Source of the DNA: LH-M37 sp032251315
GTDB lineage: Bacteria; Pseudomonadota; Gammaproteobacteria; SZUA-229
Length of the DNA: 33,791 bases
Direction of reading: 5' to 3'
Assembly (NCBI GenBank): GCA_032251315.1
Contig: JAVVEE010000022.1
Span: 1 to 33,791 of the forward strand
Shown here: piece after piece, positions 25,622 through 33,771 of the stretch
How positions within the stretch are numbered: position 1 is the stretch's first letter
How the letters are laid out: every line of letters starts with the position of its first letter
Made by a program: the position numbers and the translations under genes
The notes under the pieces: model-generated
What the model saw: the letters and a program-made list of their open reading frames with translations, nothing else
What the model was told of the DNA's origin: nothing
Database searches by the model: none

Positions 25622-26971
25622 ATGGAACAGATAAACAATCTGCTTGGCGAATTGAATGCTATCGTCTGGGGTCCGGCCATGCTGGTGCTGATACTGGGCA
25701 CCGGTCTATACCTGATGGTCGGCTTAAGGCTGATACCGCTGCGCCACATTGTCTACGCTTTCAAAACATTGTGGCTGGGCCGCAAGGCTACCGGCGAAGG
25801 CGATATCGCCCCCTTCAAGGCCCTGATGACTTCACTGGCGGCTACCATCGGCACCGGCAATATTGCGGGTGTCGCGACGGCGATATTTCTGGGCGGACCG
25901 GGTGCGCTGTTCTGGATGTGGTGCACCGCACTGGTGGGCATGGCCACCAAATATGCAGAGGCGGTGCTCGCCGTGCACTATCGTGAAATTGATGCCAAAG
26001 GCAACCACATCGGCGGCCCCATGTTTTACATTAAAAATGGTCTGAAAAGCCATTGGGCCTGGCTGGGCACCGCGTTTGCCATCTTCGGCGCGCTGGCCGG
26101 TTTCGGCATCGGCAATACCATACAGGCCAATTCGGTCGCCGATGTACTCCATACCGAATTCGGTTACCGGCATTTGACAACCGGCCTGGTCATGGCGGCG
26201 CTGGTTGCCCTGGTGTTGATCGGTGGTATCAAGCGTATTGCCGATGTGGCCGGCAGACTGGTGCCCTTCATGGCCATTGCTTATGTCGCGGCAGGTCTGG
26301 TGGTGTTGATCATGAATGCCTCGGCAGTGCCGGCGGCATTCGCCCTGGTGTTCACCCATGCCTTCACCCCTGTCGCCGCTACCGGCGGGTTTGCCGGCGC
26401 GGCGGTCTGGGCGGCAATCCGCTTTGGTGTGGCGCGCGGTATTTTTTCCAATGAAGCAGGTCTCGGCAGTGCGCCAATTGCCCATGCCGCGGCCAAAACC
26501 GACAGCCCGGTGCGACAGGGTACCATCGCCATGCTGGGCACCTTCATCGATACGCTGATCATCTGCACCATCACTGGCATGGTGATCATCGTTACCGGTG
26601 CCTGGACCAGCGGCGAAACCGGCGCCGGCCTCTCCTCGCTGGCATTCGAAACCGCCCTGCCCGGCGTCGGCGGTTATGTAGTCTCCTTTGGCCTGAGTGT
26701 TTTTGCCTTTACCACGCTGCTGGGCTGGAGTTTTTACGGTGAGAAATGTGTTGAGTATCTATTCGGCGTGCGTTCGATCGTGCCGTTTCGGGTGCTCTGG
26801 ATTATTGCCATCCCCATTGGCGCTACCGCCAAACTTTCATTCATCTGGCTGCTGGCCGATACGCTCAATGCACTGATGGCATTGCCGAATCTGATCGCGT
26901 TGATCCTGCTCAGTCCGCTGGTGTTCAAGTTGACGCAGGAATATTTTTCGAGAAAAACCGCTGATGTTTAA
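25622..26971 (+). CDS. Sodium:alanine symporter family (AGCS) transporter
   Basis: The 449-residue polytopic protein belongs to the amino acid carrier protein family, which imports alanine or glycine with sodium. The signature GEGDIAPFKALMTSLAATIGTGNIAGVATAI lies near residues 58-88; further conserved stretches are GPGALFWMWCTALVGMATKYAE, RGIFSNEAGLGSAPIAHAAAKT and FTTLLGWSFYGEKCVEYLFG. About ten to eleven helices are seen, and the length is normal. GGGGA lies a few bases upstream of the ATG. The end overlaps the convergent small gene by four bases. The exact substrate cannot be read. Confidence 0.95.
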   Translation: MEQINNLLGELNAIVWGPAMLVLILGTGLYLMVGLRLIPLRHIVYAFKTLWLGRKATGEGDIAPFKALMTSLAATIGTGNIAGVATAIFLGGPGALFWMWCTALVGMATKYAEAVLAVHYREIDAKGNHIGGPMFYIKNGLKSHWAWLGTAFAIFGALAGFGIGNTIQANSVADVLHTEFGYRHLTTGLVMAALVALVLIGGIKRIADVAGRLVPFMAIAYVAAGLVVLIMNASAVPAAFALVFTHAFTPVAATGGFAGAAVWAAIRFGVARGIFSNEAGLGSAPIAHAAAKTDSPVRQGTIAMLGTFIDTLIICTITGMVIIVTGAWTSGETGAGLSSLAFETALPGVGGYVVSFGLSVFAFTTLLGWSFYGEKCVEYLFGVRSIVPFRVLWIIAIPIGATAKLSFIWLLADTLNALMALPNLIALILLSPLVFKLTQEYFSRKTADV

Positions 26972-27183
26972 TAACGGTTAACGCGTTGGAGCGAGTTTGG
27001 CCAGTCGAGGGCCGCGCTTGTTCCTAACAACACATAATCCCCGACTTCGTTTTCATACCAGCCGCTGTCGTTGCGTAGCGGCTCGACCGAATAACCCCAC
27101 CATGCACCACTGCTGTCCTGTGCCAGCCACTGTACCCATTCGGGAACGGGCTGATCTGGAAAATTCTCTGATTTATCGTTCAT
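26968..27183 (-). CDS. Small conserved-looking acidic protein, 71 residues
   Basis: I know no function for this product. From the ATG at 27183 it is 71 residues with many tryptophans: PEWVQWLAQDSSGAWWGYSVEPLRNDSGWYENEVGDYVLLG. This pattern looks like a compact beta domain and, as far as I recall, like small uncharacterised proteins in other gammaproteobacteria. The longer frame to 27282 overlaps the upstream gene and is unlikely. GGTGA lies about ten bases upstream. Its stop codon overlaps that of the convergent AGCS gene. It is the last gene of the pdxH-led run. Confidence 0.72.
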   Translation of the reverse strand: MNDKSENFPDQPVPEWVQWLAQDSSGAWWGYSVEPLRNDSGWYENEVGDYVLLGTSAALDWPNSLQRVNRY

Positions 27184-27205
27184 GAATGACTGATCACCGG
27201 TCCAG

Positions 27206-28216
27206 TTATTTCCCCAGCAGCATCTGGAAAAACTTTTCACGGTCACCCGGTGAAGTCGCCCGATAAAAGCCATAGTGCGCATGTTCGTCCGGTTTGTCCT
27301 TGTCCAGGGTTATGCCCCAGAGCGTGGCAATTTTTATCGGCGTCATGCTGTAACGGACATCGCCGAGCAGATTTTCTTTTCCCGGTTCCAGCGCAATAAA
27401 ACCATCAGAGAATTCCTGAAACCGAAGGATGTCTGCATACAGCACAGAGTCTCTGGGTATGCCGGTGGCATCGCGTTCGGGAATGAACAGATCAACGGAA
27501 TCACCGATATAGGTTTTACTGGCAGTGATACCGGGGCGGACGGCATCGACATAAATTTTATCGCCGGAAATATAGATCGAACGCCACAGCAGAAGATTAG
27601 CCAGTGAGGGTTTAACCGAAATTTTTTCGACCTCATGCCGGCGCGACTGGGCAAGCTCCATCGCCATGTCATTGGCACGGTGCAGCTGTAACGCGCCCAG
27701 CAGTAGATACAGGCCGCAGAATAACAGCCCATAGTGAGCCAGACGCGGGCGACGATCACGCCACGCCTTGATCACCGCAAACAGCAGCACGCCGGTGAAG
27801 ACGGGATCAATGATAGAGATAATATGAAACGAGATCCGTTCATCATAGAGCGGCCACAAAAGATGCGTACCGTAACTGGTGCAGGCGTCGATAAAGCCGC
27901 TCAGGCTGTAGCCCAGCAGGCAAAAAACATAAAGGCGTTTAAAGCTGATTGATACTGATTTGAAAAAAAGTTTCAGTACAGGCCACAAAACCAGCGCCGC
28001 GATCAGGCCGCCGATGGGCACGAAAAATATTGAATGGGTGAAATGCCGGTGAATCTCAATGTTTAACATTGGATCAGATGACGATGAAATCAGTATATCC
28101 AGATCAGCAATCAGGCCGGCAAAAAAACCCACACCGGTAGCCAGGCGGGTCTCTTTCTTATTTGCAATCGACTGGGAGAGTGCCGCGCCCAGCAGGCCCT
28201 GAGTTAGAACATCCAC
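27206..28216 (-). CDS. YdjM-like membrane-bound metal-dependent hydrolase
   Basis: The 336-residue protein starts MDVLTQGLLGAALSQSIA and carries GLIADLDILISS and HRHFTHSIFFVPIGG, the Asp and His motifs of the YdjM/DUF457 membrane-bound metal-dependent hydrolase family (PF04307). Four to five helices lie in the N-terminal 180 residues; the C-terminal 150 residues are soluble and without obvious motifs. The start is a GTG at 28216, two bases after the SemiSWEET-like stop codon, suggesting translational coupling. The substrate is unknown. Confidence 0.88.
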   Translation of the reverse strand: MDVLTQGLLGAALSQSIANKKETRLATGVGFFAGLIADLDILISSSSDPMLNIEIHRHFTHSIFFVPIGGLIAALVLWPVLKLFFKSVSISFKRLYVFCLLGYSLSGFIDACTSYGTHLLWPLYDERISFHIISIIDPVFTGVLLFAVIKAWRDRRPRLAHYGLLFCGLYLLLGALQLHRANDMAMELAQSRRHEVEKISVKPSLANLLLWRSIYISGDKIYVDAVRPGITASKTYIGDSVDLFIPERDATGIPRDSVLYADILRFQEFSDGFIALEPGKENLLGDVRYSMTPIKIATLWGITLDKDKPDEHAHYGFYRATSPGDREKFFQMLLGK

Positions 28217-28218
28217 AA

Positions 28219-28488
28219 TTATTCGTTCTGTCTTCTATCGTTGTTAAATTTGAAAATAATCATGATAAAACTCAGAATGATAATCAATGTGGCGCACACC
28301 ATCAGCGGTCTATTGCCAGTGAGTGACGCCTGCACCAGCCAGCCGACATTGCCCAGAACGGTGAAAACGATCATCAGCATGGAGACGTCGCGGGTCTTTT
28401 TTGTCGCAATGGCCTTGATCACTTGCGGCACCAGAATAAGGGTGGTGAATATCGCCGCCAGCCAGCCTGCTATTTCATCTATTGCCAT
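28219..28488 (-). CDS. SemiSWEET-like PQ-loop transporter
   Basis: The 89-residue protein has three predicted helices (about 6-24, 39-57, 62-82) and the PQ motif at P21-Q22 in LVPQVIKAIATKKTRDVS. This is the size and layout of SemiSWEET (MtN3/saliva) half-transporters, which dimerise to move sugars. The substrate is not determinable. It lies 17 bases after the YcgN-like gene and two bases before the hydrolase gene. Confidence 0.88.
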   Translation of the reverse strand: MAIDEIAGWLAAIFTTLILVPQVIKAIATKKTRDVSMLMIVFTVLGNVGWLVQASLTGNRPLMVCATLIIILSFIMIIFKFNNDRRQNE

Positions 28489-28505
28489 GTTTTATGCCCT
28501 GTGGA

Positions 28506-28961
28506 TTAATGGTTATCAGTCAGTAAATCGATAATGTGCTGTTCAATCTGATCCGGGTGGATGGCCTCTTCGCTCACTGCAAATTCGCTAACCGAAATTT
28601 CAGCCTCAAGCACCGATGCATAACTTAAACTCAATAGCGGGTGCCAGTCGTGAAGCGGCTGCCCCCGATACAAGAGACGGTAAGCGCAGGTTTCAGGCAA
28701 ATATTCCACCATTTCCGCCAGCTCGGTTTTCAAATTTATGCAGGCGGGTACCGCCTTCAGTCTGCCTTCGTAATCTGTGCAACGGCAGGTTTCCAGATCA
28801 AGCAGTTTGCAAGTGACGTTGGTGAGATAGACTTTAAGACTGTCTTCATCTTCGAGCTTGATCAGGCAGCAGCGACCGCAGCCATCACATAATGATTCCC
28901 ACTCTTTATCGCTCAATTCATCCAGCGATTTTGTTTCCCAGAACCGGGTTGAATCCTGCAT
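28506..28961 (-). CDS. YcgN-family cysteine cluster protein
   Basis: The 151-residue protein contains CDGCGRCCLIKLED (about 25-38), TCKLLDLETCRCTDYEGRLKAVPAC and LPETCAYRLLYRGQPLHDWHPL, which define the YcgN/UPF0260 family (CxxCGxCC). The multiple cysteines probably bind a metal or iron-sulfur cluster; function is unknown. Length equals that of family members (about 150). It begins six bases after the lytic transglycosylase-like gene. Confidence 0.92.
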   Translation of the reverse strand: MQDSTRFWETKSLDELSDKEWESLCDGCGRCCLIKLEDEDSLKVYLTNVTCKLLDLETCRCTDYEGRLKAVPACINLKTELAEMVEYLPETCAYRLLYRGQPLHDWHPLLSLSYASVLEAEISVSEFAVSEEAIHPDQIEQHIIDLLTDNH

Positions 28962-28967
28962 ACGTCG

Positions 28968-29588
28968 TTACCAGAAAGGCCACAGGTCCCAGCGTGAGTC
29001 CAGTTCCTTCTGGCAGGTTTTCAGCTGCGCCGAATACTGTTTGGCGCGCGTCTCTACCTTTCTGGCGACCTTCATCAGCCACGGTTTTTTCAGATAGGTT
29101 TTACGTTTGAAGCCGCCGTGGCCTTCATGGTAGGCCAGATACTGGTTGTAGGCATCCCATTTGGAAATGCCGAGACTGCTATGGGTTAATTTTCCATACC
29201 AGCCGATGAAGTCAACCGCGTCATCAAAGTCATCCCGATCCGCGCCCCGGTTGCCGGCCTTGTCTATGTACCAGTCCCAGGTTTCATCTTTTACCTGCGC
29301 GTAACCGTAAGCATTCGATTTCCGGCCGATGGGAATAATCCAGAGGAAATACTGCATTTCGGTTTTGGCGTCATAGGTAAAACGTGATTCCTGATGAATG
29401 ATCGCCAGCTGTACATGGATGGGCACGCCCCATTTTTTGAAACTGTCGTTGGCGTCGTCGTACCAGTCATCTTTTTCAAAAAATATTTCGCAACTGTCAT
29501 CCTGATTTTTTGGCGGCATGGTCGAGCAGGCTGAGCTCAGGGCGAGCAGCAGCATCAAGGCTAAAAATTTTTGAAGACGACTGAACAT
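28968..29588 (-). CDS. SLT-domain lipoprotein (lytic transglycosylase-like)
   Basis: From the ATG at 29588 the protein is 206 residues with a lipoprotein signal peptide (FLALMLLLALSSAC, lipid-attached C21). The domain has HQESRF with the probable catalytic glutamate E67 and the motif AYGYAQVKDETW, both typical of SLT lytic transglycosylases, which cut peptidoglycan between MurNAc and GlcNAc. The frame opens at 29624, but that start would add 12 residues before the signal and overlap pdxH. The pdxH stop lies eight bases upstream. An insertion, MQYFLWIIPIGRKSN, sits between the two motifs. Confidence 0.88.
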   Translation of the reverse strand: MFSRLQKFLALMLLLALSSACSTMPPKNQDDSCEIFFEKDDWYDDANDSFKKWGVPIHVQLAIIHQESRFTYDAKTEMQYFLWIIPIGRKSNAYGYAQVKDETWDWYIDKAGNRGADRDDFDDAVDFIGWYGKLTHSSLGISKWDAYNQYLAYHEGHGGFKRKTYLKKPWLMKVARKVETRAKQYSAQLKTCQKELDSRWDLWPFW

Positions 29589-29596
29589 ATTGCAGC

Positions 29597-30238
29597 TTAA
29601 GGTTCGAGGCGATTGATCAGCCACTGCCCTTTTTCATCCTGCTGATAAAAGAAACAGTCGTGCAGACGATCATCTCTGGCCTGCCAGAACTCCAGGGTGT
29701 CGGGTATTATTCGATAGCCGCCCCAGAAATCGGGCAGCGGGATATCGCCTTCGCTGAATTTGCTTTTCATCTGCTCAAACATGATATCCAGCAGGGCGCG
29801 GGATTTTATAACATTGCTCTGCCGTGAAGCCCACGCGCCAATCTGACTGCCGCGCGGACGGCTGGCAAAATACTTTAATGATTCAGCGGTGGATATTTTC
29901 TCCGCCCGTCCGGTTACTTTTACCTGCCGCCCTAACGGATGCCAGGGGAACAGCAGGCTCACCTTTGGATTGTTATCGATGTGTCCGGCCTTGCGACTGG
30001 AATAGTTGGTGAAAAAAACAAAGCCGTTTTCATCAAATGTTTTCAGCAGCACCAGGCGCTGCCAGGGCTGGCCGTCCGCATCGACAGTGGCCAGAGACAT
30101 CGCGGTCGGTTCCGCCAGATCGGATTCCATGGTTTGCTGATACCACTGCTCGAACTGATGATAAGGATCACTTGCCAGTTCCGTCTGGCTCAGGCCCCGG
30201 GTCATGAATTTTTTGCGTAGCTGTTCGGTTTCAATCAT
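29597..30238 (-). CDS. pdxH: Pyridoxamine 5'-phosphate oxidase
   Basis: PdxH is an FMN enzyme that oxidises pyridoxine or pyridoxamine phosphate to pyridoxal phosphate. The 213-residue protein has AMSLATVDADGQPWQRLVLLKTFDENGFVFFTNYSSRKA, the FMN-binding region, RASRPRGSQIGAWASRQSNVI-like sequence (SRPRGSQIGAWASRQS) and FWGGYRIIPDTLEFWQARDDRLHDC, closing with INRLEP, the family C-terminus. Length is standard. It follows the TPR gene after 78 bases and leads a dense run of genes downstream. Confidence 0.97.
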   Translation of the reverse strand: MIETEQLRKKFMTRGLSQTELASDPYHQFEQWYQQTMESDLAEPTAMSLATVDADGQPWQRLVLLKTFDENGFVFFTNYSSRKAGHIDNNPKVSLLFPWHPLGRQVKVTGRAEKISTAESLKYFASRPRGSQIGAWASRQSNVIKSRALLDIMFEQMKSKFSEGDIPLPDFWGGYRIIPDTLEFWQARDDRLHDCFFYQQDEKGQWLINRLEP

Positions 30239-30316
30239 GCGTTTTAGTGCTGCGGTTAATGGCTGAGTTTTTTCTGATGGCGAATGCTGACCAACAGGCT
30301 AAGACCTGTTGTCTGT

Positions 30317-30700
30317 CTAATCCAGATTATCAATATCGTCGAGCTGGTTAATGATAGCGATGTACTGACCAATGGTCTCATTTTCAAGGTCAGGGTCAGC
30401 ATGTGACAGAAAGCGTTTTATCTCTTCCAGCGCCTCTTCCTGGCGATCCATTCGCCAGAGGGTGTTGAACAAACCAATGGAAAACTGGCCCACGCCGGGT
30501 TCCAGCAGAATCAGCCTTTCAAAAACCATTTCAGCTTCGGCGTATTTTTCCATGGAGAAATACGAACCGCCGAGCATGATCAGGGCAGGCTTGTTGGTGG
30601 CGTCTTCTTTTAAGACTTCCAGCAGGCACATGCGTGCTTCATCGTGCTGATTAGCGGCGATAAATTCCTGGGCCTGTTGCAGTTTTTCTTCGCTACTCAT
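30317..30700 (-). CDS. Tetratricopeptide-repeat protein
   Basis: The 127-residue acidic protein shows TPR periodicity: EFIAANQHDEARMCLLEVLKEDATNKPALIMLGGSYFSMEKYAEAEMVFERLILLEPG and RMDRQEEALEEIKRFL. Two to three helix-turn-helix repeats fit, probably a protein-interaction scaffold. There is no signal peptide or catalytic motif. No strong Shine-Dalgarno precedes the ATG. Confidence 0.75.
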   Translation of the reverse strand: MSSEEKLQQAQEFIAANQHDEARMCLLEVLKEDATNKPALIMLGGSYFSMEKYAEAEMVFERLILLEPGVGQFSIGLFNTLWRMDRQEEALEEIKRFLSHADPDLENETIGQYIAIINQLDDIDNLD

Positions 30701-30865
30701 GGGGTGTATGGATGATTATGTATGGATAATGGGTAAATGTTTACCACTAATTATACATCAGCTGAAATTCAGCGCCCTGTAAATTAGCATGGCCCCGCAC
30801 CAAAACCGCAGAGGTCTTTGACCATACAAGGCAACAGCTGTAGCCGTTCCACAAACATGAATACC

Positions 30866-31291
30866 CTACTCGGGGTACTCGGCAAATGTAGGCAGGGCAT
30901 CATCCTGACACGACCAGCGGGCGCGCGAATTCTGGAATATGCGCGCTTCCGGTTGCAGGCCCGGTTCGTGATCGAGCGAGCCGGCCGGAATCACCGCGCG
31001 CCCGCTGGCTGCGTCATAACGCGGCAAGGGGCTGCCGCACTCTGTGCAGAAACAGGTGGCGAAGCGCTCGGCTTCCGGCACTTTATAACGCGCGATGCCG
31101 GCCTCGCCCTGCTTCCATGTCAGCGAACACTGCTCGATAATGATTAAACTGGTGTGGCCGGTACCGCTGGCCTTGCGGCAGCGCTGGCAGTGGCAGTGGA
31201 AAAAATGCGGCGTCTGTACGGTGGTATCGGCCTTAATTTCATAGGCGACACGGCCACACAAACAGCTGCCTTCAAGGTTGAGTTCAGACAT
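30866..31291 (-). CDS. GFA-domain protein (Gfa-like, zinc-binding)
   Basis: The 141-residue protein has the GFA fold cysteines: GSCLCGRVAYEI (C10, C12), HCHCQRCRKASGTGHT and CFCTECGSPLPRYD. The family was named after glutathione-dependent formaldehyde-activating enzyme, but most members have unknown substrates. Zinc binding is likely. It lies 13 bases after the DUF502 gene stop, in the same unit. Confidence 0.9.
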   Translation of the reverse strand: MSELNLEGSCLCGRVAYEIKADTTVQTPHFFHCHCQRCRKASGTGHTSLIIIEQCSLTWKQGEAGIARYKVPEAERFATCFCTECGSPLPRYDAASGRAVIPAGSLDHEPGLQPEARIFQNSRARWSCQDDALPTFAEYPE

Positions 31292-31304
31292 AGTATCAGC
31301 TCGG

Positions 31305-31892
31305 TTAAGACGCAGATTTGCCGGTAATGCCGGCAGTCAGAACAAAACGCATGGCTTCATCCATGCTCATGTTCACCGGGCGTACTGAATCGCGGGGCAC
31401 AAACAGGGAATGCCCGCCCACCATGTAACTTAAGGGCACATAAACCAGCACGCAATCATCATCACGAAACGTTTCGGGCAGGCGCTCCTGGTCCGGCTGG
31501 GTCATAAAACCAATGACCTGAATATCATTAATGGTCACCGCCACCACCTGCCCCAGCCCCTCCTTCTTGGGGGACATGAAATCGGAAAGATCACGCAAAG
31601 CGCGATAGATCGTTTTCACCAGCGGCAGGCGGTACAGCACCTTTTCGCCCAGATCGAAAATCCGCCGCACCAGATAGGCTTTCATTAGCAGCCCCACAAC
31701 AAACATCACCAGCAGGCCGACGATCATGCCTAAGCCGGGGAAATACAGGGAGTCGGGGATCACCCAATGCAGCATACTGCCCATCACCTGCTCCAGACTG
31801 ACCGCCAGCCAGTACATCAGGTAAACAGTGAGCATCACCGGCAGCAGCGTAATGAAGCCGGTGAGCAGGATGGCACCAATCATTTTCAACAT
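31305..31892 (-). CDS. DUF502 family membrane protein
   Basis: The 195-residue protein has two membrane helices (about 6-30 and 52-70) followed by VRRIFDLGEKVLYRLPLVKTIYRALRDLSDFMSPKK and a soluble beta-rich domain ending VPRDSVRPVNMSMDEAMRFVLTAGI. The conserved LPLVKTIYRALRDL stretch identifies DUF502, function unknown. AGGA lies eight bases before the ATG. It starts the two-gene unit with the GFA protein. Confidence 0.92.
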   Translation of the reverse strand: MLKMIGAILLTGFITLLPVMLTVYLMYWLAVSLEQVMGSMLHWVIPDSLYFPGLGMIVGLLVMFVVGLLMKAYLVRRIFDLGEKVLYRLPLVKTIYRALRDLSDFMSPKKEGLGQVVAVTINDIQVIGFMTQPDQERLPETFRDDDCVLVYVPLSYMVGGHSLFVPRDSVRPVNMSMDEAMRFVLTAGITGKSAS

Positions 31893-32332
31893 ATTTTTAT
31901 CCTGTGAGAGTGTTCAGACACGTTTTATCAGGTTGTTCGATTTATCAGGGGCGAATGATAACGGTATTGGCGGCAATAACCCACACTAATACTGCCCGGA
32001 ATAGCCGGAGTCAGTGCAATTTCGGCATGAATACTGCGAAATCATCGATGATACTATTGAGTTACATGGAAAGGATACCCTTCAATCAAGACGCGCTGAG
32101 AATACATCCGTGTACGCTCGGCAGCAGCATCCCTACTGCTGATGGTCTTGATTGAAGGGTATCCTTTCCATGCGTTTTGTTAGTAAGTGATCGACGTGAC
32201 AGCAAAATTCGAATAGCGCCACACCCGTTCAGTTGGTGGAAGTCAAGAGTAATAAAAAATTCATGGTCTAATCAGGTGCTTTTAAATACAATGCTCGCTC
32301 TGGATCGCAACAACAAATACAGGAGAAATACC
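31893..32332. other. Divergent intergenic region with a perfect inverted repeat
   Basis: This is the gap between the DUF502 gene and the plus-strand FimV-domain gene. The main content is the long hairpin at 32066-32171. A TACAAT at 32287-32292 is a weak -10 candidate for the plus-strand operon. Short frames here overlap the hairpin and are not credible. Confidence 0.5.
32066..32171. repeat. 106-bp element with perfect 27-bp inverted repeats
   Basis: The arms are 32066-32092 (starting ATGGAAAGGATACCC, ending AAGAC) and 32145-32171, exact reverse complements over all 27 bases. The 52-base centre includes a second hairpin from CAGCAG and CTGCTG. Perfect arms this long indicate recent amplification or strong structural selection. 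It may be a non-autonomous element or a transcribed structured RNA. Confidence 0.8.
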
Positions 32333-32644
32333 ATGCGTACATTGATCTTAACTCTGGCCTTCGCCGCCTCCGTGCTGCCCATTCATGCACAGGCGCTGGG
32401 CCTTGGTGACATTACAGTCAATTCGGCGCTCAACCAGAAACTCGATGCCCGCATCAATGTGCTCTCAGCCATACCTGCGGATGCAGAGGTTCTGATTATC
32501 AAACTGGCCTCAGCTGAAGCCTTTGCCAATGCCGGTATGGATCGCCCGCAGGTATTGAGCAGCCTGAAATTCAAAATGCTGAGTAATAATGGCACCGCCT
32601 CAGCACAACAAACCCTGAACAGTTATATAGATAACGGTAACTAA
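32333..32644 (+). CDS. Orphan FimV N-terminal domain protein
   Basis: From the ATG at 32333, behind a strong AGGAGA, the product is 103 residues: signal peptide (TLILTLAFAASVLPIHAQA), then LGLGDITVNSALNQKLDARINVLSA and ASAEAFANAGMDRPQVLSSLKFKM, which resemble the N-terminal domain of FimV, the polar-organisation protein of gammaproteobacteria. Full FimV is many hundreds of residues with a LysM domain and a TPR/TSP3 tail; here the protein stops after the first domain with a different tail (LSNNGTASAQQTLNSYIDNGN). The longer frame to 32177 is not a signal-bearing start. The next gene begins one base after its stop, so the two are co-translated. Confidence 0.8.
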   Translation: MRTLILTLAFAASVLPIHAQALGLGDITVNSALNQKLDARINVLSAIPADAEVLIIKLASAEAFANAGMDRPQVLSSLKFKMLSNNGTASAQQTLNSYIDNGN

Positions 32645-32645
32645 C

Positions 32646-33602
32646 ATGAAGAAAACCTGGAAAGAAGCCATCAGTCAGCAGCGTGTCGAACTGGCGCGCA
32701 AGCTGCTCGGCCCGCTTACCCACATCGCTGAAGCCTGCGCAGAAGTCTGGCCGGAACGGGACGCGCTCGACAAAATATTGCTGGAGAATTTCGACAAAGT
32801 GCCGCACTGCCTGTTTCTTTACGCGCTGGATGCACAGGGCGTACAGGTTTCCGACAACGTCAGCGCGAACGGCCTCATGCCCGAACACTTCGGTCGCGAC
32901 CGCTCAAACCGTCCCTACATGCTCGAGCCGGTTCCCCTTACGGGCTTTCTACTCTCCAATGCCTATCTGAGCCTGCGTGCCAACCGCCCCTCCATGACCG
33001 CCTTGCAGGCAGTGCAGAGAGACGGCGAAACCCTGGGCTACATCGGCTCCGACTTCGACTTGCGCGACCTGCCCGTCACCGGCGATGTCTACGAAGAGTC
33101 TGTCGACTGGCAACAGATCAAAGGCGACCCGGCGATACGCAGTGTCGTTTTCCAGCAGCAACGCACCACCAGCCCCATGGATGAAAGCTTCGATGTCTCC
33201 ATCGCCATCATCGAAGAGCTCATCACCGACCACGGCATGTTCCAGTGCGTACTGCATTTCTCCAGCTCACGCGCCACCATCTGGTTTATGGATGACCCCT
33301 ATCGCTACCGCATTCTCGACCACGAAGCACTCAGCAACCCCGATGTCTGCCTGCTCTACCCCGCGCGCCCCTACCCTGAAGATGCATTAATCCCCGCCGA
33401 CCGCATCGGCTCGATCCTGCGCGCCATGAAAAAACTGCGCCTCACCGACGAAACCTTCTACCTGCGCTCAGCCTCGATCAACATCTTCAACGGCAAAATC
33501 AGCCTCACCTTCTCCTGCGATGGCTCGCACTACATGTCCTGGCAGGAATTCCTGGAAAAAGACGAAAGCTTCTGGTTCGGTGCGGTTCAGGAGGCTGATT
33601 AA
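32646..33602 (+). CDS. Soluble PDC/Cache-like sensor domain protein
   Basis: The 318-residue protein has no signal peptide or membrane helix. Residues about 45-145 (NFDKVPHCLFLYALDAQGVQVSDNV, HFGRDRSNRPYML, LSNAYLSLRANRPSMTALQAVQRDGETLGYIGSDFDLRDLP) match the order of motifs in PDC/Cache ligand-sensing domains, normally extracytoplasmic but here apparently cytosolic. The remaining half (165-318) is not recognised and ends in MSWQEFLEKDESFWFG. Codons strongly prefer C and G at third positions, unlike the AT-rich genes around 7-8 kb. It follows the FimV-domain gene by one base. I infer a joint role in sensing or polarity, but this is unproven. Confidence 0.78.
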   Translation: MKKTWKEAISQQRVELARKLLGPLTHIAEACAEVWPERDALDKILLENFDKVPHCLFLYALDAQGVQVSDNVSANGLMPEHFGRDRSNRPYMLEPVPLTGFLLSNAYLSLRANRPSMTALQAVQRDGETLGYIGSDFDLRDLPVTGDVYEESVDWQQIKGDPAIRSVVFQQQRTTSPMDESFDVSIAIIEELITDHGMFQCVLHFSSSRATIWFMDDPYRYRILDHEALSNPDVCLLYPARPYPEDALIPADRIGSILRAMKKLRLTDETFYLRSASINIFNGKISLTFSCDGSHYMSWQEFLEKDESFWFGAVQEAD

Positions 33603-33681
33603 GCTTTAATTCGGCATCCACTTCCCAATAAAAATAAAAAAACATTTAGTCCACAGATAAACGCAGATAAAAACAAAGGTG

Positions 33682-33771
33682 TAGTCCGCGAAAAACGTCA
33701 AGGACGCGAAAAAAGCCAAAAAAAATCCTTTGTATTATTGTTTTTGCCCTTTTCGCGTTCTTCGCAGACTA
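33682..33771. repeat. Inverted repeat downstream of the sensor gene
   Basis: 33682-33697 (TAGTCCGCGAAAAACG) and 33756-33771 (CGTTCTTCGCAGACTA) are inverted with two mismatches. A second, inner pair is CGCGAAAA against TTTTCGCG. The A-rich to T-rich centre would form a long imperfect stem that may end transcription of the FimV/PDC operon. It resembles non-coding repeats with GCGAA-type motifs common in many genomes. Confidence 0.6.

Noticed and set aside
31904..32155. Plus-strand frame of 83 codons between the DUF502 and FimV-domain genes.
   Set aside because: It runs through one arm of the perfect inverted repeat and has no start signal or family match.
32177..32332. Extended start for the FimV-domain gene at 32177.
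   Set aside because: The extension would put 52 charged residues before the signal peptide, while ATG 32333 has a strong AGGAGA and a normal signal peptide.
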